From: Pseudomonadota bacterium
GTDB lineage: Bacteria > Pseudomonadota > Gammaproteobacteria > Steroidobacterales > Steroidobacteraceae
Direction: 5' to 3'
Assembly (NCBI GenBank): GCA_021815905.1
Contig: JAKAZP010000172.1
Location: 1-5,853 of the forward strand
DNA: 5,853 nucleotides
This document shows, one piece after another, positions 1 to 5,853 of this stretch. The first letter of the stretch is position 1, and each line of letters opens with the position of its first letter. Position numbers and translations under genes: made by a program. The notes below the pieces were generated by a model. It did no database searches. It was not told where the DNA came from and worked only from the letters and a program-made list of their open reading frames with translations.

Positions 1-2
1 GG

Positions 3-308
3 CCCGAGCTGCCCGGGCGCGTGGCGCGCGCCGTCGGCCCGCTCTACCGGCTGCTCGTCGCCAAGTACTACTTCGACTGGTTCAACGAGCACGTGATCGC
101 GCCGCTCGCACGCGGGATCGGCTTCGGTCTCTGGAAGGCGGGCGATCAGGGGCTGATCGACGGGGCGATGGTCAACGGCACGGCGAACAGCGTCGGCCGG
201 TTCGGCGGCATCGTGCGCCGGGTGCAGAGCGGGTACCTCTACTCCTATGCGTTCTGGATCGTGATCGGCCTCGCCGCGCTCCTCGGCTGGTTCCTCGTGC
301 GCGTCTGA
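3..308 (+). CDS. nuoL: NADH-quinone oxidoreductase subunit L, C-terminal part (5' end outside the window)
   Basis: This is the last 101 residues of the largest antiporter-like subunit of respiratory complex I, which sits at the far end of the membrane arm and pumps protons. The frame is open from base 3 and ends in TGA at 306-308, so the gene enters from the left and no start is visible. The visible part holds the family's typical tail: a segment YYFDWFNEHVIAPLARG, then a glycine-rich stretch ending in RRVQSGYLYSYAF, and a final transmembrane helix (about the last 22 residues, IVIGLAALLGWFLVRV). The QSGYLYxYA motif is characteristic of NuoL ends in proteobacteria. The long lateral helix and the proton-channel residues lie mostly upstream, out of view. 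The position directly before nuoM, with a 19-base gap, supports the call. Identification comes from recognised motifs and gene order. Confidence 0.93.
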   Translation, partial: PELPGRVARAVGPLYRLLVAKYYFDWFNEHVIAPLARGIGFGLWKAGDQGLIDGAMVNGTANSVGRFGGIVRRVQSGYLYSYAFWIVIGLAALLGWFLVRV

Positions 309-327
309 GCCAACGAAAGCCAACAAG

Positions 328-1839
328 ATGCATCATCCGCTTTCCATCCTGATCTGGCTGCCGACCGCCGCCGGCATCGCCGTGCTCCTGCTCGGCGACC
401 GCCACATCGTAGCCGGCCGCTGGCTGTCGCTCCTGGCGTCGCTCGCGACGCTGGCGCTCACCTTCCCGCTGCTCGCCGACTTCAACACGCACACCGCGGC
501 CTACCAGTTCGTCGAGAAAGTGGCGTGGATCCCGCGGTTCAAGGCCTACTACGCGCTCGGAGTCGACGGCATCTCCCTGCCGCTCGTGGTGCTCACCGCG
601 CTCATGACGGTGCCGGTCGTGATCGCCGGCTGGACCGTGGTGAAGACGCGCCCGGCGCAGTACTTCGCCGCCTTCCTGATCATGGAGGGGCTGATGATCG
701 GGGTGTTCTCGGCCACCGATGCGCTGCTCTTCTACTTCTTCTGGGAGTCCATGCTGATTCCGATGTTCCTCATCATCGGAATCTGGGGCGGCCCGCGGCG
801 CGTGTACGCCACCATCAAGTTCTTCCTCTACACCTTCCTCGGCTCGGTATTCATGCTCGCGGCCCTGATCTACCTGTACGTCAAGGCGGGCAACTACTCG
901 ATCGCGAGCTTCCAGGCGCTGCCCCTCACCCTCATCGAGCAGCGCTGGATCTTCGTCGCCTTCCTGCTGGCGTTCGCCGTGAAGGTGCCGATGTGGCCGG
1001 TGCACACGTGGCTCCCGGACGCGCACGTCGAGGCGCCGACCGGCGGCTCGGTGATCCTCGCGGCCATCATGCTCAAGATGGGCGGCTACGGCTTCCTGCG
1101 CTTCTCGCTGCCGATCGCCCCGGACGCCTGCCGCGAGCTGAACCTCCTCATCATCACGCTGTCGCTGATCGCGGTGATCTACATCGGCTTCGTCGCGATC
1201 GTGCAGCAGGACATGAAGAAGCTGATCGCCTATTCGTCGATCGCCCACATGGGATTCGTGACCCTGGGCGCCTTTCTCGTGTACGAGCTCGTGCGCGTCA
1301 CCGGACACGTGCAGGGCGCGGGGATGGGCATGGACGGGGCGATGGTGCAGATGGTCTCCCACGGACTCATCTCCGGGGCGCTGTTCCTCTGCGTGGGGGT
1401 GCTCTACGACCGCATGCACAGCCGCCAGATCGCCGACTACGGCGGGGTCGTCAACACCATGCCGGTGTTCGCCTCCTTCATGGTGCTGTTCGCGCTCGCC
1501 AACACGGGACTGCCCGGCACGTCGGGCTTCGTCGGAGAGTTCCTGGTGATCCTCGCGAGCTTCCGGGCGAGCTTCTGGTACTCGACGCTCGCGGCGGTGA
1601 CGCTGATCCTGAGCGCCTCGTACATGCTCTGGCTGGTGAAGCGCGTGCTCTTCGGCCCGGTCGCCAACGACCACGTCGCGCACCTCACCGATCTCAATGG
1701 CCGCGAGTTCATCGTCCTCGGCACGCTCGCGCTGCTCGTGCTCGCGATCGGCATCTGGCCGGCGCCGCTCCTTCGGATCATGGATCCCTCGATCCAGCAT
1801 CTGGTCACGCAGGCGATCACGAGCAAGATTCCGCTGTGA
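328..1839 (+). CDS. nuoM: NADH-quinone oxidoreductase subunit M
   Basis: This is a complete 503-residue antiporter-like subunit of complex I, an inner-membrane protein with about 14 helices that carries one proton channel. The usual family length is about 490-510. Key residues are visible: Glu140 in FFWESMLIPMF, Lys219 in AFAVKVPMWPVHTWLPDAH, Lys250 in the following helix, and Glu404 in SGFVGEF. By motif alignment these match E. coli Glu144, Lys234, Lys265 and Glu407, the residues tied to proton transfer. The conserved stretch MKKLIAYSSIAHMGF lies at residues 296-310. The loop after it (about 317-336, rich in Gly and Met) looks about a dozen residues longer than I recall for E. coli. The ATG at 328 fits the family N-terminus, but the Shine-Dalgarno sequence before it is weak, so translation may be coupled to nuoL 19 bases upstream. 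Confidence 0.97.
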   Translation: MHHPLSILIWLPTAAGIAVLLLGDRHIVAGRWLSLLASLATLALTFPLLADFNTHTAAYQFVEKVAWIPRFKAYYALGVDGISLPLVVLTALMTVPVVIAGWTVVKTRPAQYFAAFLIMEGLMIGVFSATDALLFYFFWESMLIPMFLIIGIWGGPRRVYATIKFFLYTFLGSVFMLAALIYLYVKAGNYSIASFQALPLTLIEQRWIFVAFLLAFAVKVPMWPVHTWLPDAHVEAPTGGSVILAAIMLKMGGYGFLRFSLPIAPDACRELNLLIITLSLIAVIYIGFVAIVQQDMKKLIAYSSIAHMGFVTLGAFLVYELVRVTGHVQGAGMGMDGAMVQMVSHGLISGALFLCVGVLYDRMHSRQIADYGGVVNTMPVFASFMVLFALANTGLPGTSGFVGEFLVILASFRASFWYSTLAAVTLILSASYMLWLVKRVLFGPVANDHVAHLTDLNGREFIVLGTLALLVLAIGIWPAPLLRIMDPSIQHLVTQAITSKIPL

Positions 1840-1858
1840 GGCTCGGAGACCCGACACC

Positions 1859-3298
1859 ATGAATTCCCTGCTGCGCCTGCTGCCCGCGGCGGCCACCCCC
1901 GAGATATTCCTGGTGGCGGCCATCTGCGCCGTGCTGCTGTTCGAGGTGTTCTTCGGCATGCGGCGTCCCGGGGCGACGGCGAGCTTCACGCTGCTCGTGC
2001 TGGTCGCGGGCGCGGCCCTCACCGCGCGCTTCGCGGACGTCGCCCATCAGGTCGTGCTCTACGACGGGCTGTACGTCACCGATCCGCTCGCATTCGTGCT
2101 CAAGCTCGCCGGTTTCCTGGTGGTGGCCGTGGCGCTGCTCTACTCGCGCATCTATCTCGAGAACCGCGACATGCTGCGCGGGGAGTATTACGTCCTCGCG
2201 CTCACGGCGCTCCTCGGCATCTTCGTGCTCATCTCCGCCAACAGCCTGCTCACGGTCTACATCGGCGTCGAGCTGCTCGCGCTCTCGGTATACGCGATGG
2301 TGGCGTTCGACCGGGATTCGGGGGTCGCGGCGGAATCGGCCATGAAGTACTTCGTGCTGGGGGCGATCGCCTCCGGCACGCTGCTCTACGGCATGTCGAT
2401 CGTCTACGGGCTCACCGGCACTCTCGACCTCGGCGTCATCGCGACCCGGCTGAATTCCCCCGCGAGCCTGGGCGTGACTCTCGGACTGGTGTTCATCGTG
2501 GTCGCCGTCGCCTTCAAGCTGGGGGCCGTGCCGTTTCACATGTGGTTGCCCGACGTCTACGAAGGGGCGCCGACCAGCGTGACGCTGTTCGTCGGCACCG
2601 CGCCCAAGATCGCCTATTTCGCGCTCGCGCTGCGGCTGCTCGCTCACGGTCTCGCCGGCACGACCGCCGACTGGACCCTGATGCTCACTCCGCTCGCGGT
2701 CCTGACCCTCGTCGTCGGCAACGTGGTCGCGATCGTGCAATCGAACCTCAAGCGGATGCTCGCCTACTCGACGATCGCGAACGTCGGGTTCATCGTGCTC
2801 GGGTTCGTCGCCGGCACCCCGAGCGGCTACACGGCGGCGCTCTACTACACGCTGGTGTACGTGCTGGTCGCGCTCGGATCCTTCGGCGTCATCCTGCTTG
2901 CGAGCCGCAAGGGGTTCGAGGCGGACAAGCTCGAGGACTACAGAGGTCTCTATCAGCGCGATCCGCTGCTCGCCCTGGTCATGATGACGCTGATGTTCTC
3001 GACGGCCGGCGTGCCGCCGTTCGTCGGCTTCTGGGCGAAGCTCAGGGTGTTTCAGGCGCTGTGGGAGACGCATCACTTCTGGCTGGTCGTCATCTCCGCG
3101 GCCATGTCGGTGGTGGGCGCGTTCTACTATCTGCGCGTGGTGAAGCTCATGTACTTCGACGCGCCGCCCGAGGGGCTGCCCGCGACGCTGCGCCCGCACG
3201 GCGTGCGCTTCGCCCTCGGCATCAACGCGCTCGCGGTGCTCGCCCTCGGCGTGTTGCCGAGCCCGCTGCTCGATCTGTGCAGTCGCGTCATCCGCTGA
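1859..3298 (+). CDS. nuoN: NADH-quinone oxidoreductase subunit N
   Basis: This is a complete 479-residue antiporter-like subunit of complex I, next to the hydrophilic arm in the membrane domain, and normally the last gene of a nuo operon. Charged residues of the proton path are all present: Glu138 in YIGVELLALS, Lys163 in AMKYFVLGA, Lys220 before LGAVPFHMWLPDVYEGAPT, Lys250 in GTAPK, and Lys394 in FVGFWAKL. By motif they match E. coli Glu133, Lys158, Lys217, Lys247 and Lys395. The motif LKRMLAYSTIANVGF is at 297-311. The frame stays open upstream into nuoM, but the ATG at 1859 is preferred: it gives the family's N-terminus and follows a GGAG at 1845-1848 with a 10-base spacing. The gap to nuoM is 19 bases. 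No further nuo-linked gene follows on this strand; the next genes face the other way. Confidence 0.97.
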   Translation: MNSLLRLLPAAATPEIFLVAAICAVLLFEVFFGMRRPGATASFTLLVLVAGAALTARFADVAHQVVLYDGLYVTDPLAFVLKLAGFLVVAVALLYSRIYLENRDMLRGEYYVLALTALLGIFVLISANSLLTVYIGVELLALSVYAMVAFDRDSGVAAESAMKYFVLGAIASGTLLYGMSIVYGLTGTLDLGVIATRLNSPASLGVTLGLVFIVVAVAFKLGAVPFHMWLPDVYEGAPTSVTLFVGTAPKIAYFALALRLLAHGLAGTTADWTLMLTPLAVLTLVVGNVVAIVQSNLKRMLAYSTIANVGFIVLGFVAGTPSGYTAALYYTLVYVLVALGSFGVILLASRKGFEADKLEDYRGLYQRDPLLALVMMTLMFSTAGVPPFVGFWAKLRVFQALWETHHFWLVVISAAMSVVGAFYYLRVVKLMYFDAPPEGLPATLRPHGVRFALGINALAVLALGVLPSPLLDLCSRVIR

Positions 3299-3306
3299 CG
3301 GCTCGC

Positions 3307-3338
3307 CGGGAGGGGAGCGCGCCGCAAATCCCCTCCCG
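3307..3338. terminator. Stem-loop between convergent genes, possible bidirectional terminator
   Basis: A 10-base-pair perfect stem (3307-3316 with 3329-3338; arm CGGGAGGGGA) encloses a 12-base loop. It starts 9 bases after the nuoN stop and lies just past the end of the minus-strand gene that stops at 3349. Position and stability suit a shared terminator for the two convergent units. Neither strand shows the T-run of a classical intrinsic terminator, so it may act with Rho, or only protect 3' ends. The pairing is seen directly; the function is inferred. Confidence 0.45.
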
Positions 3339-3350
3339 CCCGGCGCGCTC
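3315..3350. repeat. Second inverted repeat, interlocked with the nuoN downstream stem-loop
   Basis: GAGCGCGCCG at 3315-3324 is perfectly complementary to CGGCGCGCTC at 3341-3350, with a 16-base spacer. The left arm lies mostly inside the loop of the neighbouring hairpin, and that hairpin's right arm lies inside this spacer, so the two full stems compete. The right arm reaches into the stop codon of the minus-strand gene (3349-3351). A chance match is possible in DNA this rich in GC. Confidence 0.4.
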
Positions 3351-3834
3351 AGCTTCGGCGCCGGGCGATGGCGATGACGGCGATCAGAATGACCGCCACG
3401 TTGAGCACCCACCAGGCGGCCATGCCGTGGCCTTCGAGGGAGCCGAGGCCGAGCGAGGACTTGGGCAAGGTGACCGTGGCGGTGAGCAGCTCGTGAATGC
3501 CGTCGTGGCGCACGACGAGCGTCAGGGGCTGCGCGCCCGCGCCGGCACCCCGCGTCGAGACGAGATAGGTGCCGTCGGGCCGCGCGGTCACCGCGGCGGG
3601 ACGGCCGCCGAGGGTCGCCGTCAGGGCGTGCCGCCCGGTGACGGGCTCGTGATTGGTGTTTCTCGTGATCTCGAGCGCGAGCGCACCGCGGACGGCGCTC
3701 ACGGTGACGCTGAGCAGCGCCGAGCGCATGACCAGGGCGGCGCCGGCGGGCGGTGCTGCGGCGGCGCGCGCCCCCACGAGCGATGCGGCCGCGCACAGGA
3801 GCAGGGCGAGACCCGCGAGTCGGATGCACTTCAT
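3349..3834 (-). CDS. Small exported protein with a beta-rich domain and C-terminal membrane anchor, function unknown
   Basis: I do not recognise a named family for this 161-residue protein. It has a clear signal peptide: Lys and Arg near the start, a hydrophobic core at about 6-20, and a likely cleavage after the AxA at 22-24. Residues about 41-125 look like a small beta-sandwich of alternating strands, resembling Ig-like or YtkA/FixH-like periplasmic domains (pieces such as NHEPVTGRHALTATLGG and RPDGTYLVS). A hydrophobic helix at about 138-157 follows, ending in [12 protein letters not shown]. This predicts a periplasmic domain tethered to the inner membrane, with the short basic tail in the cytoplasm. 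The ATG at 3834 is chosen because it yields the signal peptide and follows AGGGA at 3844-3848 with 9 bases between. It begins 5 bases after the MarR stop, so the two are probably co-transcribed. One cysteine pair lies within the signal peptide only (Cys3, Cys14), and the first is too early for a usual lipobox. Confidence 0.8.
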   Translation of the reverse strand: MKCIRLAGLALLLCAAASLVGARAAAAPPAGAALVMRSALLSVTVSAVRGALALEITRNTNHEPVTGRHALTATLGGRPAAVTARPDGTYLVSTRGAGAGAQPLTLVVRHDGIHELLTATVTLPKSSLGLGSLEGHGMAAWWVLNVAVILIAVIAIARRRS

Positions 3835-3839
3835 GCGCG

Positions 3840-4301
3840 CTAATCCCTGAGATTGAGCACGGCCTCGAGCGCCTCGAGCCCCGCGAGCAGTCCCCGCAGC
3901 TGGTCCTTGCTGAGGCACGCGAGCAGTTGCCGCTCGCGCTCGAGGGCGAGCGGCACGAGCTCGAGATACATCCGGCGGCCGGCCTTGGTGAGCCGAACCT
4001 CCCGCTCGCGACGGTCGGCGGCGCTCGAGGCGCGCTCGATGAGCTCGCGCTGCTCGAGGTGCGCAATGGCTCGACTGACGCGCGTCTTGTGCATGCGCGT
4101 GCTCTCGGCGATGTATTGCGCCGTGCAGCCGTGGCGCGAGCCGACGGTCGCCATCACGCGCCACTCGGGGACGTCGAGCCCGAAGCGCTCGCGATAGCTC
4201 TCGGCGAGATGGTTGCTGACTCCCACCGCGACACGGTTGAGCCTGAAAGGGACGAACGCCGCGAGCTCGAGCGCGAGCTCGCTTACCGAGCGGGCATTCA
4301 C
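3840..4301 (-). CDS. MarR-family transcriptional regulator, probable regulator of the homogentisate genes
   Basis: This is a 153-residue winged-helix DNA-binding protein of usual MarR length. The N-terminal dimerisation helices are followed by [14 protein letters not shown] (40-53), then the helix-turn-helix (about 59-90, including [20 protein letters not shown]), and the wing with the family's Asp-Arg motif and following strand ([14 protein letters not shown], 95-108). C-terminal helices complete the dimer interface. The frame is open further upstream to an ATG at 4376. I prefer the GTG at 4301 because GGGGAG (4308-4313) precedes it by 6 bases, and because the longer version would overlap the hmgA start. 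It is divergent from hmgA across a 73-base gap with a perfect palindrome, which suggests that it represses hmgA-fahA and itself, with a pathway intermediate as a possible ligand. Family membership is strong; the target is inferred from position. Confidence 0.92.
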   Translation of the reverse strand: MNARSVSELALELAAFVPFRLNRVAVGVSNHLAESYRERFGLDVPEWRVMATVGSRHGCTAQYIAESTRMHKTRVSRAIAHLEQRELIERASSAADRREREVRLTKAGRRMYLELVPLALERERQLLACLSKDQLRGLLAGLEALEAVLNLRD

Positions 4302-4319
4302 GACGGACTCCCCTGAAAG

Positions 4320-4333
4320 GTTGCGCGCGCAAC
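4320..4333. promoter_or_regulatory. Perfect 14-base palindrome, candidate MarR operator
   Basis: GTTGCGCGCGCAAC is identical to its own reverse complement. It lies between the divergent marR-type gene and hmgA, 18 bases from the regulator's GTG and 41 bases from the hmgA ATG. MarR dimers bind symmetric sites of about this size. Here the site would overlap the proposed -35 of hmgA and lie just downstream of the proposed start point of the regulator gene, so one bound dimer could block both. The palindrome is seen directly; the binding is inferred. Confidence 0.6.
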
Positions 4334-4348
4334 TATTTGTGCGATCAT
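4321..4348 (+). promoter_or_regulatory. Candidate hmgA promoter
   Basis: TTGCGC (4321-4326) as -35 and GATCAT (4343-4348) as -10 are 16 bases apart; each matches four or fewer consensus positions. The start point would fall near 4355, leaving a leader of about 20 bases that contains the GGGAG ribosome site. The -35 lies inside the 14-base palindrome, as expected for repression. The match is modest and the call is tentative. Confidence 0.3.
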
Positions 4349-4349
4349 A
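4344..4349 (-). promoter_or_regulatory. Candidate -10 element for the regulator gene
   Basis: On the minus strand these bases read TATGAT, five of six matches to the sigma-70 -10 consensus. The expected -35 position (about 4367-4372) reads CGCACT, a poor match. Transcription would start near 4337 and cross the 14-base palindrome before the GTG at 4301. The element overlaps the proposed -10 of hmgA, so the two promoters might compete. Confidence 0.3.
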
Positions 4350-4363
4350 CGCCGAAGCATACC

Positions 4364-4368
4364 GGGAG
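4364..4368 (+). promoter_or_regulatory. hmgA ribosome binding site
   Basis: GGGAG lies 6 bases before the ATG at 4375. It decides the start of hmgA, since the same frame stays open upstream through the whole divergent promoter and into the regulator gene. Confidence 0.75.
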
Positions 4369-4374
4369 TGCGCC

Positions 4375-5727
4375 ATGAGCAGCGCGAAGACAGCGGCCGA
4401 GACGGGGGCCCAGGAGCTCAGCTACCTGAGCGGCTTCGGCAATCACTTCGCGACCGAGGCGCTGCCCGGGGCGCTGCCTCAGGGGCGCAATTCCCCCCAG
4501 CGCTGCGCCTACGGGCTGTACGCCGAGCAGCTCTCGGGCACGGCCTTCACCGCGCCGCGCCATGCGAACCGGCGCAGCTGGCTGTATCGCATCCGCCCCG
4601 CGGCCGCGCTCGCGGGTCCCTTCCGCAAGCTCGCGCACCGCTCGATGGTGGGACGATTCGAGGGGCTCACCGCCTCGCCCAACCCGCTGCGCTGGAGCGC
4701 GCCCCCCGTGCCATCCGAGGCCGCCGACTTCATCGACGGATGGCTCACGATCGGCGGTACCGGCTCATCCGATGCGCATGCCGGCTGCGCCGTTCACTGG
4801 TATCTCGCCAACCGCTCGATGCGCGATCGGTTCTTCTACGATGCCGACGGTGAGCTGCTGATCGTGCCGCAGCTCGGGCGGCTGCGCATCGCAACCGAGC
4901 TCGGAGTGATCGAGGCCGGTCCGCAGGAAATCGCGCTGGTGCCGCGCGGCGTGCGCTTTCGGGTCGAGCTTCCCGATGGGCATGCGCGGGGCTACGTGTG
5001 CGAGAGCTTCGGCGCGCCGATGCGCCTCCCGGATCTGGGACCCATCGGCTCGAACGGACTCGCCAACCCGCGCGACTTCCTGACGCCGGTCGCCTGGTTC
5101 GAGGATCGCGAGGAGGAGTGCGAGCTGATCGCCAAGCTCGGCGGAGAGCTCTGGTCCGCGCCGCTCGATCACTCCCCGCTCGATGTGGTCGCCTGGCACG
5201 GCAATCACGCCCCCTGCAAATACGACCTGCGCCGATTCAACACCATCGGATCGGTCAGCTACGATCATCCCGATCCATCGCTGTTCCTCGTGCTGCAGTC
5301 GGTGAGCGACACCCCCGGAGTCGATACGGTCGACTTCGTGGTGTTCCCGCCACGCTGGCTGGTGATGGAGGACACGTTCCGTCCGCCCTGGTTCCACCGT
5401 AACGTGGCGAGCGAGCTGATGGGACTGGTTCACGGCGTCTACGACGCCAAGGCCGCGGGCTTCGAGCCCGGCGGCGCCTCGCTGCACAACTGCATGACCG
5501 GTCACGGCCCGGACGCCGAGACCTTCGAGCGCGCGAGCCGCGCCGACACCGCTCAGCCGCAGCGCCTGACCGACACCATGGCCTTCATGTTCGAGACTCG
5601 CACCCTCATCCGGCCGACCCCGCGCGCGCTCGAGCTGCCGCAGCTGCAGAGCGATTACGCCGGCTGCTGGCGCCCCTTGCGCAGGCGCTTCGATCCTGCC
5701 GATCCGGCGAACGGGCGCGGAGCCTGA
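4375..5727 (+). CDS. hmgA: Homogentisate 1,2-dioxygenase
   Basis: This non-haem iron enzyme opens the ring of homogentisate with O2 to give maleylacetoacetate, in the cytoplasmic route of tyrosine and phenylalanine breakdown. The product has 450 residues, close to the usual 430-450. The N-terminus has the family signature [20 protein letters not shown] (17-36). The C-terminal cupin carries the iron ligands His341 (WFHRN), Glu347 (SELMG) and His377 (TGHGPD), plus His371 and the catalytic-base position His298 (YDHPDPS). With a constant offset of six these match human HGD His335, Glu341, His371, His365 and His292, so the enzyme should be active. The ATG at 4375 has GGGAG 6 bases upstream; about 14 residues precede the conserved start. 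fahA follows after 5 bases, forming an operon that diverges from the MarR-family gene. Confidence 0.98.
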   Translation: MSSAKTAAETGAQELSYLSGFGNHFATEALPGALPQGRNSPQRCAYGLYAEQLSGTAFTAPRHANRRSWLYRIRPAAALAGPFRKLAHRSMVGRFEGLTASPNPLRWSAPPVPSEAADFIDGWLTIGGTGSSDAHAGCAVHWYLANRSMRDRFFYDADGELLIVPQLGRLRIATELGVIEAGPQEIALVPRGVRFRVELPDGHARGYVCESFGAPMRLPDLGPIGSNGLANPRDFLTPVAWFEDREEECELIAKLGGELWSAPLDHSPLDVVAWHGNHAPCKYDLRRFNTIGSVSYDHPDPSLFLVLQSVSDTPGVDTVDFVVFPPRWLVMEDTFRPPWFHRNVASELMGLVHGVYDAKAAGFEPGGASLHNCMTGHGPDAETFERASRADTAQPQRLTDTMAFMFETRTLIRPTPRALELPQLQSDYAGCWRPLRRRFDPADPANGRGA

Positions 5728-5732
5728 CACCC

Positions 5733-5853
5733 GTGCGGCCGATCGACGCGACGCACGACCCCGCGCTGCGCAGCTGGGCGGAATCGGCCAACCGCCCCGG
5801 CACCGACTTTCCCATCCAGAACCTGCCGCTCGGGGTGTTTCGCCGCGCGGGCA
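5733..5853 (+). CDS. fahA: Fumarylacetoacetase, N-terminal part (3' end outside the window)
   Basis: The first 40 residues of fumarylacetoacetate hydrolase are visible before the window ends. The enzyme splits fumarylacetoacetate to fumarate and acetoacetate, the last step of the homogentisate pathway. The translation contains RSWAESANRPGTDFPIQNLP followed by LGVFRRAG, the hallmark of the N-terminal domain of this family (xSWxxSAN...DFPIQNLPxGVF). The catalytic domain lies beyond the edge. The start is taken as GTG at 5733, read as Met; GGAG at 5719-5722, inside the end of hmgA, precedes it by 10 bases. The 5-base gap after the hmgA stop points to co-transcription and probably translational coupling. 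The product call rests on this short motif plus its place next to hmgA, which together are convincing. Confidence 0.93.
   Translation, partial: MRPIDATHDPALRSWAESANRPGTDFPIQNLPLGVFRRAG

Noticed and set aside
172..2022. A 616-codon open frame on the minus strand, antisense to nuoM and parts of nuoL and nuoN
   Set aside because: The translation is dominated by Arg, Glu, His, Asp and Gly with no domain or membrane pattern, which is what GC-rich coding DNA gives when read in the wrong frame. The + strand encodes well-conserved complex I subunits across it.
2542..3843. A 433-codon + strand frame running from inside nuoN over the minus-strand exported protein gene
   Set aside because: It is Arg/Ala-rich shadow sequence over two better-supported genes. 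The minus-strand reading there has a signal peptide, membrane anchor and ribosome site.
1817..4066. A 749-codon open frame on the minus strand, antisense to nuoN and crossing two other genes
   Set aside because: It has the same low-complexity charged composition, starts inside the regulator gene in another frame, runs through the convergent intergenic region and has no recognisable motif. It is a shadow frame.
4213..4374. Upstream extension of hmgA to base 4213
   Set aside because: The frame is open but runs over the regulator gene and the palindrome. The ATG at 4375 has a good ribosome site and gives the usual protein length.
4302..4376. Longer N-terminus for the MarR-family protein, starting at ATG 4376
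   Set aside because: It would add 25 residues unlike the family, cover the whole divergent promoter region and overlap the hmgA start. The GTG at 4301 has a strong GGGGAG at good spacing.
1..5853. Mobile elements, CRISPR arrays, tRNA or rRNA genes, riboswitches
   Set aside because: I saw no transposase-like protein, regular repeat array, cloverleaf pattern or structured leader. Coding genes and short gaps account for nearly every base.

Overview
This is a chromosomal window from a GC-rich bacterium, most likely a proteobacterium of the gamma or beta class. That placement is inferred from the style of the NuoM, NuoN and HmgA proteins, the strong G/C bias at third codon positions, and the pairing of a nuo operon with a homogentisate operon. 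No rRNA or other marker fixes the taxon. There are no mobile elements, CRISPR arrays or tRNAs, and the window is almost fully explained by seven genes.

Bases 1-3298 are the 3' end of a nuo (respiratory complex I) operon on the + strand: the last part of nuoL, then complete nuoM and nuoN. The three genes are separated by two gaps of 19 bases. They encode the three antiporter-like proton-pumping subunits of the membrane arm. NuoM and NuoN keep all the charged membrane residues expected for proton translocation.

Bases 3299-3348 are a short convergent intergenic region holding two overlapping inverted repeats. One is probably a terminator for the nuo operon and for the gene facing it.

Bases 3349-4301 are a two-gene minus-strand unit: a MarR-family regulator followed 5 bases later by a small exported protein with a C-terminal membrane anchor. 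This last protein is the only gene here whose function I cannot name.

Bases 4302-4374 are a 73-base divergent promoter region with a perfect 14-base palindrome, a good candidate operator for the MarR protein.

Bases 4375-5853 are the homogentisate branch of tyrosine/phenylalanine breakdown. Complete hmgA (homogentisate 1,2-dioxygenase) is followed after 5 bases by the start of fahA (fumarylacetoacetase), which runs off the window. HmgA opens the ring of homogentisate to maleylacetoacetate. After isomerisation, FahA splits fumarylacetoacetate to fumarate and acetoacetate. The layout suggests the MarR protein controls this operon and its own.

I found no clear sign of an undescribed system. The most useful leads are the MarR-linked membrane-anchored protein, the palindrome between marR and hmgA, and the interlocked inverted repeats after nuoN.
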